Assembly: GCF_003182135.1 (NCBI RefSeq)
Contig: NZ_QGTL01000012.1
Location: forward strand, 1-64,000
Source of the DNA: Nocardia neocaledoniensis
Lineage (GTDB): Bacteria > Actinomycetota > Actinomycetes > Mycobacteriales > Mycobacteriaceae
Direction of reading: 5' to 3'
DNA length: 64,000 bases
The translations under genes were made by a program, and so were the position numbers. Position 1 is the first letter of the stretch; each line of letters opens with the position of its first letter. Below the pieces are notes generated by a model. That model ran no database searches and was not told the origin of the DNA. It was given only the letters and a program-made list of their open reading frames with translations. Positions 16,286 through 24,378 of the stretch are shown here, in pieces.

Positions 16286-17092
16286 TCAGTCGCTCGCGTA
16301 GCGGCGGATCGCGATCGGAACGGCCACCGCGAACAGGATGGCCAGCCACCCCGTGGTCGCCGCGACCGGATGCTGGACCGGCCACGCGTGTCCGGCCGCG
16401 CCGGACAGGTCGCTGCCGAGGAGCCCGCGCAGAGCCGCCACCAAGGCGCTGACCGGGTTCCATTCCGCGATGGTCGCGACCACCGGCGGCATGGTGGAGG
16501 TCGGGACGAACACGTTCGAGAACATCAGGGCGCCGAAGATCAACGGCGCGGTCTGCTGCAGCATCTGCTCGTCACGCACCGCGGCGCCGAGGGCGATCCC
16601 GAGCCACGACAGCGCGCAGCGGAACGCGACGAGCAGGGCGACCGCGAGCGCGACCGCACCGGGTCCCGCCTCGATCCGCCAGCCGAGCCCGTATCCGGCG
16701 CCGGTCATGAGTGCCAGCGCCAGGACGCCGACCACGGTCTCGGCCAGCGCGAACCCGGCAGGCGCCGCCGCCGACGGCAGCGGCAGGGCGCGTAACCGGT
16801 CGGTCAGGCCGCTGTGCAGGTCGGCATTCGTGGTCGACGCCGTCGAGGTCAGCGCCATGGACGCGACCAGGACCAGGACGCCGGGCATCAGATAGGCCCG
16901 GTAGGCGGCGGCCTCGCCCCCGTCGGCGAGCGCACCGCCGAAGACGAACCCGAACAGCAGCATCATGCCCAGCGGCGCCGCCAACGTGACGGCGAACAGT
17001 CCGGGCGAGTTGCGATAGTTCATCAGCACCCGGCCGGCGAGGATGAGCGCGCCCGCGGAGACGGACACCGCGCGGGTGTCGCCGGCGCTCAT
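16286..17092 (-). CDS. ABC-2 type exporter permease, DrrB-like
   Basis: This 268-residue membrane protein has six hydrophobic segments. The ABC-2 family signature is seen in LMPGVLVLVASMALTSTAST (helix 2-3 region) and in NVFVPTSTMPPVVATIAEWN before the last helix. It pairs with the DrrA-like ATPase, whose stop its ATG overlaps (ATGA on the minus strand). Together they would export a hydrophobic compound such as a drug or lipid. The pair is divergent from a TetR regulator. Confidence 0.88.
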   Translation of the reverse strand: MSAGDTRAVSVSAGALILAGRVLMNYRNSPGLFAVTLAAPLGMMLLFGFVFGGALADGGEAAAYRAYLMPGVLVLVASMALTSTASTTNADLHSGLTDRLRALPLPSAAAPAGFALAETVVGVLALALMTGAGYGLGWRIEAGPGAVALAVALLVAFRCALSWLGIALGAAVRDEQMLQQTAPLIFGALMFSNVFVPTSTMPPVVATIAEWNPVSALVAALRGLLGSDLSGAAGHAWPVQHPVAATTGWLAILFAVAVPIAIRRYASD

Positions 17093-18042
17093 GCCGAGAG
17101 CCGATCGCCGCCGGTGAGCGCGAGGAAGGCGTCGTCGAGGGTGGTGACGCGGGAACCGATGTCGCGGACCAGGATTCCGGCGGCGTCGAGGGCGCGCAGC
17201 ACCGGGAGCAGCCCCGGGTCGGGGCCCGCGAAGGTGAAGGAGACGCCGATCGGCGAATGCCGCTGCGGAGGTGTCGGTTCCGTCGGTGTGCCGCCGAACT
17301 CGCGCAGAACGGCCACCGCGGCGGCGTAGTGTGCGGGATCGTCGAGGACCACCTCGAGCCCGGCCGGGACCGCGGCGAGGATCTGCTCGGGCGTGCCCGC
17401 GGCGATCACCCGGCCCGCCTGCAGGATGGTGATCGCGTCGGCCAGTCGCTGCGCCTCGTCGAGGTACTGGGTGGTGAGCAGCACGGTCGTGCCCTCGGCG
17501 ACGAATTCCCGGAGGTGGCGGTAGATCTCGTTGCGGCTGTGCGGATCGAGGCCGGTGGTGGGCTCGTCGAGGAACAGGACGGCGGGACGCACGATCATGC
17601 CCGCGATGATGTCGAGTCGTCGCCGCATTCCACCGGAGTAGGTGGCGGTTACCCGGTCGGCCGCCTCGGCCAGGTCGAACCGCTCCAGCAACTCGTCGGC
17701 GCGGCGGCGGGCGGCCGGCGCGCGTAAACCGTTGAGGCGGGCCAGCAGCACGAGATTCTGGCGGCCGGACAGGCGTGGATCGACGGCATGGAACTGACCG
17801 ACCAGGCCGAGTTGCCGCTTCGCCTGGTCGGCCTGGCGCACGGTGTCGAAGCCGCGGATGGCGGCGCGGCCCGAGGTGGGACGCGTCAGCGTCGCCAGCA
17901 TACGCACGATGGTGGTCTTGCCCGAGCCGTTGGGCCCCAGCAGTGCGTGGACCTGGCCGGTGGGGACCCGCAGGTCCACGCCGGCCACCACGGTTTTGCG
18001 GCCGTAGGACTTGGTGAGCGCGGCGACTTCGATGGCAGGCAC
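17089..18042 (-). CDS. ABC exporter ATP-binding protein, DrrA-like
   Basis: This 317-residue ATPase has a Walker A GPNGSGKTT at 36-44, the signature YSGGMRRRLD, a Walker B LFLDEPTTGLD and a QYLDEA segment in place of the H-loop His context. The last 90 residues form the DUF4162-like C-terminal domain common to daunorubicin-type exporters. The GTG start at 18042 is set by AAAGGAGG just upstream. Expression is probably repressed by the divergent TetR protein through the palindromes at 18056-18113. Confidence 0.9.
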   Translation of the reverse strand: MPAIEVAALTKSYGRKTVVAGVDLRVPTGQVHALLGPNGSGKTTIVRMLATLTRPTSGRAAIRGFDTVRQADQAKRQLGLVGQFHAVDPRLSGRQNLVLLARLNGLRAPAARRRADELLERFDLAEAADRVTATYSGGMRRRLDIIAGMIVRPAVLFLDEPTTGLDPHSRNEIYRHLREFVAEGTTVLLTTQYLDEAQRLADAITILQAGRVIAAGTPEQILAAVPAGLEVVLDDPAHYAAAVAVLREFGGTPTEPTPPQRHSPIGVSFTFAGPDPGLLPVLRALDAAGILVRDIGSRVTTLDDAFLALTGGDRLSA

Positions 18043-18055
18043 GGCGGCCTCCTTT

Positions 18056-18078
18056 AATTGGGAACAATGTTCGCAATT
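18056..18078. promoter_or_regulatory. TetR operator 1
   Basis: A 23-bp palindrome: AATTGGGAACA, a central A, then TGTTCGCAATT. Only one pair (G/G) breaks the symmetry. It lies beside the Shine-Dalgarno of the ATPase gene, in the region shared with the divergent TetR gene. Confidence 0.7.
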
Positions 18079-18096
18079 GCAGGATACGCATCTGCT

Positions 18097-18113
18097 AACA
18101 CTGTTCGCAACTG
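18097..18113. promoter_or_regulatory. TetR operator 2
   Basis: AACACTGTTCGCAACTG repeats AACAATGTTCGCAATTG of operator 1 (18063-18079) with two changes, 34 bp away in the same orientation. It lies just upstream of the TetR start. Confidence 0.6.
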
Positions 18114-18137
18114 GGGTTCTGCGGCATGCTGACAGTC

Positions 18138-18818
18138 ATGACGCGGACCGGATCCTCCCTGTGGTCGCGCGGCGCGGTGACCAGGCCGGGGCCGCGACCC
18201 GCCTACACCCTCGACCAGCTGGCCGACGCCTGCGTGCGCCGGGCCGACGCGGGCGGGCTGCGCGCGGTCTCCATGCGCGCGGTGGCCGACGAGCTCGGGA
18301 CCGCGGCCGCGTCGCTGTATCGCTATGTCGACGGCAAGGACGATCTGATCGCGCTCATGGTCGACCGGGTGGCGGGCGAATACGAGTACCCGGATCTGAC
18401 CGGCGACGTGCGCGCCGACGTCCTGGCGCTGGCGCGCCAGTCCCGCGCGCTGCATCGCAGGCATCCCTGGCTGGTCGTCGCCGCGCCGTCGGCCATGGGC
18501 CCGAATTCGGTGCGCTACCTGGACCGGATGGCGGGCACGCTCGCCCAGGCAGGCTTGGACGCGAGCGCCGTCATGATGGGGGTCGCGATGCTCTCGGGCT
18601 GGGGCGCGAACTTCGCCGCACAGGAGAACGCGGGTCTGTCGGCCGCCGATCTGGGAGGCGCGTTGCTCGCGGGGGCCGGCGACCGGATGCCGGACTACCC
18701 GAACCTGACCAGGCTGTTCGGCGCCACGCCGGACGCGGCGAACGCGCCGGTCGACAGTGACGCGCTCTTCGCCGCGGGGATCGACGCGCTGCTGTTCGGC
18801 ATCCTGCCGCGAGCGTGA
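18138..18818 (+). CDS. TetR-family regulator of the DrrAB-like exporter
   Basis: This 226-residue regulator has its HTH at about residues 35-75 (LRAVSMRAVADELGTAAASL, then YRYVDGKDDLI) and a C-terminal domain of the TetR_C_33/tetracycline-repressor type. The ATG at 18138 is chosen because CATGCT (18125-18130) lies 7 bases upstream; an in-frame ATG at 18126 would lie inside that box. Divergent position and the two operators in the gap indicate control of the exporter pair and autoregulation. The inducer is unknown. Confidence 0.83.
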   Translation: MTRTGSSLWSRGAVTRPGPRPAYTLDQLADACVRRADAGGLRAVSMRAVADELGTAAASLYRYVDGKDDLIALMVDRVAGEYEYPDLTGDVRADVLALARQSRALHRRHPWLVVAAPSAMGPNSVRYLDRMAGTLAQAGLDASAVMMGVAMLSGWGANFAAQENAGLSAADLGGALLAGAGDRMPDYPNLTRLFGATPDAANAPVDSDALFAAGIDALLFGILPRA

Positions 18819-18836
18819 GCCCGGGCGTGCCGGGCC

Positions 18837-19556
18837 TCAGCTCGGGGGGCGCAGGGCGGCGAACTCGTCGGTGACGCGCAGGCCGGAGTCGGTGAAGCGG
18901 TAGAGGGCGGCGGGGCGGCCGCCCGCGCGGCCCGACGGCGCGGTGTCGCCGGTGGGGGTGATGACCTTGCGGCGGGAGAGCACGCGCTGGAGGTTGGTGG
19001 TGTCCACGTCGTAACCCAATGCCGCGCAGTAGATTTCGCGCAATGTCGACATCGTGAAGGTGTCAGGGGCCAGGGCGAAGGCGATGTTGGTGTAGGAGAG
19101 TTTGGCGGCCAGTCGCGTGCGGGCGTGGTCGACGACGGTGCGGTGGTCGAAGGACATGTCGGGCAGGGCCGAGACCGGGTGCCAGGTGGTGTCGGGCGGC
19201 AGCTCGGGTTCGGTGGTGAGCGGCACGAGGCCGAGGTAGGCCGAGGCGATGCGGCGCGGTGCCGGGACGCGATCGGGGGCGCTGAACACCGAGAGCTGCT
19301 CCAGGTGGGCCAACTCGCGCACGTCGACCTTCTCCGCCAGCTGGCGCCGGGCCGAGGTGTCGAGGTCCTCGTCGTCGCGCAGTCTGCCGCCGGGGAGCGA
19401 CCACGTGCCCTTCTGGGGATCCAAGGCCCGCTCCCACAGCAGCACCGCCAGCTCCGGGTGCCGCGCACCGCGACTACCTGCGGAAACGTCGGCGGGGAAG
19501 CGGCGAACCTGGAACACCGCGGTGAGCGATTCGTGGATGGTGTTACTATGGGGCAC
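18837..19556 (-). CDS. NrtR-type Nudix-winged-helix regulator of NAD synthesis
   Basis: This 239-residue protein has an N-terminal Nudix fold (residues about 10-140, with the TWSLPGG entry) and a C-terminal winged-helix domain from about 155 (TMSTLREIYCAALGYDVDTT). The Nudix box is degenerate: the catalytic REUXEE is read as RRQLAEK. That fits a sensor rather than a hydrolase, as in the NrtR family. The GTG at 19556 has TAGAAT 7 bases upstream and a 23-bp palindrome abutting it. It is divergent from nadA, so it most likely represses nadABC and itself, sensing an NAD-related metabolite. Mycobacteria have the same arrangement (Rv1593c by nadA). Confidence 0.82.
   Translation of the reverse strand: MPHSNTIHESLTAVFQVRRFPADVSAGSRGARHPELAVLLWERALDPQKGTWSLPGGRLRDDEDLDTSARRQLAEKVDVRELAHLEQLSVFSAPDRVPAPRRIASAYLGLVPLTTEPELPPDTTWHPVSALPDMSFDHRTVVDHARTRLAAKLSYTNIAFALAPDTFTMSTLREIYCAALGYDVDTTNLQRVLSRRKVITPTGDTAPSGRAGGRPAALYRFTDSGLRVTDEFAALRPPS
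19544..19549 (+). promoter_or_regulatory. Probable nadA -10 box
   Basis: TACTAT ends 7 bases before the 23-bp palindrome, so the nadABC transcript would start at the edge of the operator and carry a leader of about 75 bases. Confidence 0.5.
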
Positions 19557-19579
19557 GTTTTCGATTCTAAGTCGAAAAC
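19557..19579. promoter_or_regulatory. NrtR-type operator
   Basis: GTTTTCGA, 7-base centre TTCTAAG, then TCGAAAAC: perfect 8-bp arms. It overlaps the -10 box of the regulator gene (TAGAAT on the minus strand) and the predicted nadA start site. Confidence 0.75.
19564..19569 (-). promoter_or_regulatory. -10 box of the NrtR-type gene
   Basis: TAGAAT on the minus strand, 7 bases before the GTG at 19556, lies inside the palindrome. This implies a leaderless, autoregulated transcript. Confidence 0.5.
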
Positions 19580-19633
19580 CTGGTTTGGTGCGAATCGAGG
19601 CGAGAAAGCCGTTCGCACGAGGAAGGAGCCACC

Positions 19634-20671
19634 ATGGCGACGACGACTGCACAGCCGACGCTGATGGGTTCGGTTTTCGACGGACCCTCGGGGTACACGG
19701 GTGTCGAGGCGACGCCGGAGTGGGCGCGGGAGGTGCGGCGGCTGGCGCGCGAGCGCAACGCCACCATCCTCGCGCACAACTACCAGCTGCCCGAGATCCA
19801 GGACGTGGCCGACCACGTCGGCGACTCGCTGGCACTGTCGCGGATCGCGGCCGAAGCCGAAGAAGACACCATCGTGTTCTGCGGCGTGCACTTCATGGCC
19901 GAGACCGCGAAGATCCTCAGCCCGGCCAAGACCGTGCTCATCCCGGATCAGCGCGCCGGGTGCTCGCTGGCCGACTCCATCACCGCCGAGCAGCTGCGGG
20001 AGTGGAAGGCCGAGCACCCCGACGCGATGGTGGTCTCCTACGTCAACACCACCGCCGAGGTGAAGGCGCTCACCGACATCTGCTGCACCTCCTCCAACGC
20101 CGTCGACGTGGTCGCCTCCATCGACCCCGACCGCGAGGTGCTGTTCCTGCCCGACCAGTTCCTCGGCGCGCACGTCAAGCGCGAGACCGGCCGCGCGAAC
20201 ATGCACATCTGGGCGGGCGAGTGCCACGTGCACGCGGGCATCAACGGCGACGAGCTCACCGAGCAGGCGCGCACGCACCCCGACGCCGAGCTGTTCGTGC
20301 ACCCGGAGTGCGGCTGCGCCACCTCGGCGCTGTACCTGGCCGGTGAGGGCTCGTTCCCGGCCGATCGGGTGCACATCCTGTCGACCGGCGGCATGATCGA
20401 CGCGGCCAAGCAGGCCAAGTCCACCCAGGTGCTGGTGGCCACCGAGATCGGCATGCTGCACCAGCTGCGCAAGGCGGCCCCCGGCATCGACTTCCAGGCC
20501 GTCAACGATCGCGCCTCCTGCCCGTACATGAAGATGATCACCCCCGCCGCGCTGCTGCGCTGCCTGGTCGAGGGCGCCGACGAGGTGCACGTCGACCTGG
20601 CCATGGCCGAGGCCGGGCGCGCGTCGGTGCAGCGGATGATCTCGATCGGCAATCCCGGCGGTGGGGAGTGA
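19634..20671 (+). CDS. nadA: Quinolinate synthase
   Basis: This 345-residue enzyme condenses iminoaspartate with dihydroxyacetone phosphate to quinolinate using a 4Fe-4S cluster. Signature phrases include ILAHNYQLPEIQDVADHVGDS, trimmed here to NYQLPEIQDVADHVGDS, plus YVNTTAEVKA, the VHPECGCAT cluster ligand and the CPYMKM end. The ATG is preceded by GAGGAAGGAG. It is the first gene of nadABC, and the upstream operator points to NrtR-type control. The nadB start lies close after its stop or overlaps it. Confidence 0.96.
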   Translation: MATTTAQPTLMGSVFDGPSGYTGVEATPEWAREVRRLARERNATILAHNYQLPEIQDVADHVGDSLALSRIAAEAEEDTIVFCGVHFMAETAKILSPAKTVLIPDQRAGCSLADSITAEQLREWKAEHPDAMVVSYVNTTAEVKALTDICCTSSNAVDVVASIDPDREVLFLPDQFLGAHVKRETGRANMHIWAGECHVHAGINGDELTEQARTHPDAELFVHPECGCATSALYLAGEGSFPADRVHILSTGGMIDAAKQAKSTQVLVATEIGMLHQLRKAAPGIDFQAVNDRASCPYMKMITPAALLRCLVEGADEVHVDLAMAEAGRASVQRMISIGNPGGGE

Positions 20672-20708
20672 CCCCGCGCCGGGCCGCGTGGTCGAACCGG
20701 TAACGGCC

Positions 20709-22352
20709 ATGACGGCGACGGTTCCGGTCTCCTGGGAGGCCGAGGTCGATCTGGTGGTCGTCGGCGGCGGCGTCGCCGGGCTCACGGCGGCGCGCACGGC
20801 CTCACTGCGCGGGCTGCGCGTGCTCATCCTGAGCAAGGGCGGCCCCACCGACACCTCCACCCAGTACGCGCAGGGCGGCATCGCGGTCGTCGCGCCGCGC
20901 GGTGACTCGGTCGACTCGCACGTGCACGACACGGTCGAGGCCGGTGCGGGGCTGTGCGAGGTCGACGCGGTGCGTTCGATCGTCGCGGGCGGGCAGGCGG
21001 CGGTCGCCGCGCTGACCGACCTGGGCGCGGTGTTCGACCTCGGGCGCGACGGACAGATCTCACGCACCCGCGAGGGCGGGCACAGCACCCGCCGGATCAT
21101 CCACGCCGGCGGCGACGCGACCGGGGCCGAGGTGCAGCGCGCGCTGAACGCGGCCGGGCTGCCGGTGATGTTCGGCGCCGCGGCGCTGCGGGTGCTGACC
21201 GGGCCCGACGGTGTGCGCGGCGTTGTCGCGGTGTCGGACAACGGTTTCGGCGTCGTGCGCACCCCGGCGGTGCTGCTCGCCACCGGCGGGCTCGGGCAGC
21301 TGTACGCCTCGAGCACCAATCCGCCCGGCGCGACCGGCGACGGCGTGGCGCTGGCCCTGTGGGCCGGGGCCGCGGTGGCCGATCTCGAATTCGTGCAGTT
21401 CCATCCGACGGTGCTCCACACCCCGGGCGGGGTGGGCAGGCGGCCGCTGATCAGCGAGGCGGTGCGCGGCGAGGGCGCGGTTCTCGTCGACGCCGCGGGC
21501 GAATCGGTGACGGCGGGCGTGCACGCGCGCGGTGATCTCGCGCCGCGCGACGTGGTGTCGCGAGCCATCGCGGAGCGGATGCGGGCGACGGGAACCGACC
21601 ACGTGTTCCTCGACGCGCGCGCGATCTCCGGCTTCGCCCAGCGGTTCCCGACGATCACCGCCTCCTGTCTGGCGGCGGGCATCGACCCGTCGGCCCAGTT
21701 GATTCCGGTCGCGCCCGGCGCCCACTACCAGTGCGGCGGCGTGCTCACCGACACCGCGGGGCGAACCGGGGTACCCGGCCTCTACGCCGCGGGCGAGGTC
21801 GCGCGGACCGGGCTGCACGGGGCCAACCGGCTGGCCTCCAACAGCCTGCTGGAGGGCCTGGTCGTGGGGGAGCGGGCCGGCGCGGCCGCGCTCGAACGGC
21901 TCGGCGCACCGACCGAAATCGGCGAGATCCCCACGTGGACGGTCGAATTCGCGGAACGCGCGGTGGTGCAGCGGGCGATGACCGCGCACGCGTCCGTGGT
22001 GCGCGACGGTGCCGGGCTGGCCACCGCCCTCGCCCGGATCGAGGCGGCGCGCACGGCGGGCGCACCACTCGACGCCGTCGCGAACCCGGCTCCTGGCGAC
22101 GGAACCGGGCGTCATGGGTTCGACGCGGCGCTGACGCTGCGCCGGATCGAGGACGCCGCGCTGACGCTGACCGCCCGCGCGCTGCTGGTCGCGGCCGCGG
22201 ATCGCGCCGAGAGCCGGGGCTGTCACACGCGGGCGGAGTACCCGCGGCCGGTCGAGGACCGGCGTCACAGCACGGCGGTGCGGTGGGCTGCCGACGGCAC
22301 GCTCGCCCTCGCCGCGGTCGACGCCGTGGCCGTGCCGACAGGCGCGCGGTGA
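20709..22352 (+). CDS. nadB: L-aspartate oxidase
   Basis: This FAD enzyme, 547 residues, oxidises L-aspartate to iminoaspartate for NadA. The dinucleotide motif GGGVAGL follows near residue 18, the substrate-site EGGHSTRRI is present, and the FAD-contact HGANRLASNSLLEGL is intact. The C-terminal helical domain is shorter in recognisable motifs but complete. The ATG at 20709 is used; GTG codons at 20661 (overlapping nadA) and 20688 are in frame and cannot be excluded. A 301-bp gap separates it from nadC, unusual for this operon. Confidence 0.94.
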   Translation: MTATVPVSWEAEVDLVVVGGGVAGLTAARTASLRGLRVLILSKGGPTDTSTQYAQGGIAVVAPRGDSVDSHVHDTVEAGAGLCEVDAVRSIVAGGQAAVAALTDLGAVFDLGRDGQISRTREGGHSTRRIIHAGGDATGAEVQRALNAAGLPVMFGAAALRVLTGPDGVRGVVAVSDNGFGVVRTPAVLLATGGLGQLYASSTNPPGATGDGVALALWAGAAVADLEFVQFHPTVLHTPGGVGRRPLISEAVRGEGAVLVDAAGESVTAGVHARGDLAPRDVVSRAIAERMRATGTDHVFLDARAISGFAQRFPTITASCLAAGIDPSAQLIPVAPGAHYQCGGVLTDTAGRTGVPGLYAAGEVARTGLHGANRLASNSLLEGLVVGERAGAAALERLGAPTEIGEIPTWTVEFAERAVVQRAMTAHASVVRDGAGLATALARIEAARTAGAPLDAVANPAPGDGTGRHGFDAALTLRRIEDAALTLTARALLVAAADRAESRGCHTRAEYPRPVEDRRHSTAVRWAADGTLALAAVDAVAVPTGAR

Positions 22353-22653
22353 ACCGCGCGCACGGCAGTGCGGTCGATCGCGGACACCCCTGCGAAACGG
22401 CCGCGCGGCGAGTCGCGGACCGGCCGGTGTCGACAGGTTCGCGATGGACGGAGGACCCACCCGGCCGGACCTGCCGTGCTGTCGTCGGTCGCCGGGCCGG
22501 GGCCGGGCGTCCGTCGACGCCGCGGTGATCGCCGCCGGATTCGCCGTGGTTCGCCGCGGAAATCGCTAGTCGTACAACGCAATACCCGCGGTGGACCCGG
22601 TCCGCCGCCGCAACGAACCGGCGCACCGCGCGCCCGACGAGAGGAGTGCAGTG
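22353..22653. other. 301-bp gap between nadB and nadC
   Basis: No credible gene is seen on either strand. The sequence is GC-rich with scattered CGG/CCG runs, and GCTAGTCGTACAACGC near 22566-22581 is the only AT-richer patch. It may hold a secondary promoter for nadC, but nothing is firm. Confidence 0.4.
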
Positions 22654-23514
22654 ATGGCGCTGGATGCCGCGCTGGATCGTGACGAACTGCTGACGCTGAT
22701 CCGGACCGCGCTCGACGAGGACCTGCGCTACGGCCCCGACGTCACCACGGTCGCGACCGTGCCCGCCGACGCGGTCAGCAAGGCGGCGGTGGTCTCGCGG
22801 CAGGTCGGCACCGTCGCCGGTCTCGACGTCGGGCTGCTGGTGCTCGACGAGGTGATCGGCGCGGGGAACTACACCGTCACCGACCGCGTCGCCGACGGCA
22901 CCCGGGTGGAGCCGGGCACGTCGGTGCTGAGCATCGAGGCGCCGACGCGCGGCCTGCTGACCGCCGAGCGGACCATGCTCAACCTGGTCTGCCACCTGTC
23001 CGGCATCGCCACCGCCACCGCCGCCTGGGTCGACGAGGTCGACGGCACCGACTGCGAGATCCGCGACAGCCGCAAAACGCTGCCCGGGCTGCGGGCACTG
23101 CAGAAGTACGCGGTGCGGGTGGGCGGCGGCGTCAACCACCGCATGGGCCTCGGCGACGCGGCGCTCATCAAGGACAACCACGTGGTCGCGGCCGGTTCGG
23201 TGGTCAACGCCCTGCGCGCGGTCCGGGAACTGGCGCCCGACATCGCCTGCGAGGTGGAGGTCGACAGCCTCGAGCAGCTCGACGCGGTCCTGGCCGAGAA
23301 CGTCGAACTCGTGCTGCTCGACAACTTCCCGCTGTGGCAGACCCAGGCCGCGGTCCAGCGCCGCGACGCCACCGCCCCGGACACGAAACTCGAGTCCTCG
23401 GGCGGACTCTCACTCGATCAGGCCGCCGACTACGCCCGCACCGGCGTCGACTACCTCGCCATCGGCGCCCTCACCCACTCGGTCCGCGTCCTCGACCTCG
23501 GCCTGGACATGTGA
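22654..23514 (+). CDS. nadC: Nicotinate-nucleotide pyrophosphorylase (quinolinate phosphoribosyltransferase)
   Basis: This 286-residue enzyme converts quinolinate and PRPP to nicotinate mononucleotide. The signature HRMGLGDAALIKDNH is complete, and the RDSRKTLPGLRALQKYAV segment carries the substrate-binding Arg and Lys residues. The ATG at 22654 is 7 bases after GAGGAG; a GTG at 22651 is too close. It closes nadABC and is followed by a strong hairpin at 23523-23553. Confidence 0.96.
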   Translation: MALDAALDRDELLTLIRTALDEDLRYGPDVTTVATVPADAVSKAAVVSRQVGTVAGLDVGLLVLDEVIGAGNYTVTDRVADGTRVEPGTSVLSIEAPTRGLLTAERTMLNLVCHLSGIATATAAWVDEVDGTDCEIRDSRKTLPGLRALQKYAVRVGGGVNHRMGLGDAALIKDNHVVAAGSVVNALRAVRELAPDIACEVEVDSLEQLDAVLAENVELVLLDNFPLWQTQAAVQRRDATAPDTKLESSGGLSLDQAADYARTGVDYLAIGALTHSVRVLDLGLDM

Positions 23515-23522
23515 CACAGAGC

Positions 23523-23553
23523 CGGCTCGGGCGGCGCCGCCCGGCCCGAGCCG
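23523..23553 (+). terminator. Terminator-like hairpin after nadC
   Basis: CGGCTCGGG and CCCGAGCCG form a 9-bp outer stem around a further self-complementary GC core. There is no T run, as is common for actinobacterial hairpin terminators. Confidence 0.55.
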
Positions 23554-23589
23554 CTGGAAAACCCTGAGCCCTTCCGCCTCGTGCTGCCC

Positions 23590-23595
23590 TAGCGT
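23590..23595 (+). promoter_or_regulatory. -10 box of the phosphotransferase gene
   Basis: TAGCGT ends 6 bases before the GTG at 23602, a leaderless arrangement. Confidence 0.5.
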
Positions 23596-23601
23596 GGGGT
23601 C

Positions 23602-24369
23602 GTGGAGTACGCGCAGGGATGGGACAGTCGTGCGGTGCTGGTCGCGGGGCGCTGGGTGGAACGCCGACCGCGCCGTCCCGAGGTCGCCGAGCAACTGCGG
23701 CGCGAAACCCGGCTGATGCCGTGGCTGGCGCCGCGGCTGCCGCTGCCGGTACCGGTCCCATGGCTGTGGAGCGAGACCCCGCCGGCCGTGCGCCACGACC
23801 TGGTACCCGGCCGGGCGATCGAATCCACCGGCGCCGAGCACGGACGCGCGCTCGGCGAATTCCTCCGCGCGCTGCACGACAGTCCCGCCGCCGAGGCGAT
23901 CCGGCACGGTCTGCCGTCCGCGGACCGAACCCGTGCCGACCGGGCGGCCGCGGTGGCCCGGTTCCGCGTCGACGTCGTGCCGTTGCTGCCACTGCCGCAC
24001 CGGGATTCGGCCCTGACCGTCCTCGCGGCCGTCGCGGCGGCGCCCGCGGACACCGTCGTGCACGGCGACCTCGGACCGGAGCACGTGCTGGTGGACGGCG
24101 GGCGGGTGTCGGGCGTGATCGACTTCGGTGACGTCCATCTCGGCGACGCCGCGAACGACCTGGCCTGGCCGCTGTACGGCGCGACGGCGGAGTTCGCGGG
24201 CGCGGTCGCCGACGCCTACGGCGTCACCGAGGAACTCCGCGTGCGCGCGCTGCTGTGGCATCGCCTCGGGCCCTGGTACGAGGTGACGCACGGGCTGGAC
24301 ATCGGGGACGCCGAGGTGGTGAGCGCCGGCGTCACCGGCGTGCTCGACCGGCTCGCGGAGCCCTCCTGA
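23602..24369 (+). CDS. Aminoglycoside phosphotransferase-like (APH) kinase
   Basis: This 255-residue protein has the APH/choline-kinase fold. The catalytic loop is VVHGDLGPEHVLVD, where the usual Asn has become His, and the magnesium site is VIDFGDVHLGD. The N-lobe is short. Members phosphorylate small alcohols, sugars or antibiotics; nothing here points to resistance specifically. The GTG start follows TAGCGT by 6 bases. It is convergent with the zinc dehydrogenase gene, 9 bases away. Confidence 0.78.
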   Translation: MEYAQGWDSRAVLVAGRWVERRPRRPEVAEQLRRETRLMPWLAPRLPLPVPVPWLWSETPPAVRHDLVPGRAIESTGAEHGRALGEFLRALHDSPAAEAIRHGLPSADRTRADRAAAVARFRVDVVPLLPLPHRDSALTVLAAVAAAPADTVVHGDLGPEHVLVDGGRVSGVIDFGDVHLGDAANDLAWPLYGATAEFAGAVADAYGVTEELRVRALLWHRLGPWYEVTHGLDIGDAEVVSAGVTGVLDRLAEPS

Positions 24370-24378
24370 CCACCGCGG

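Noticed and set aside
18695..21682. 995-codon open frame on the minus strand
   Set aside because: Its middle part is antisense to nadA and nadB. Only the 18837-19556 section is paired with a real gene, and that gene is in another minus-strand frame.
23602..24369. Antibiotic-resistance phosphotransferase
   Set aside because: The APH fold is broad, the catalytic loop is atypical, and nothing nearby suggests resistance.
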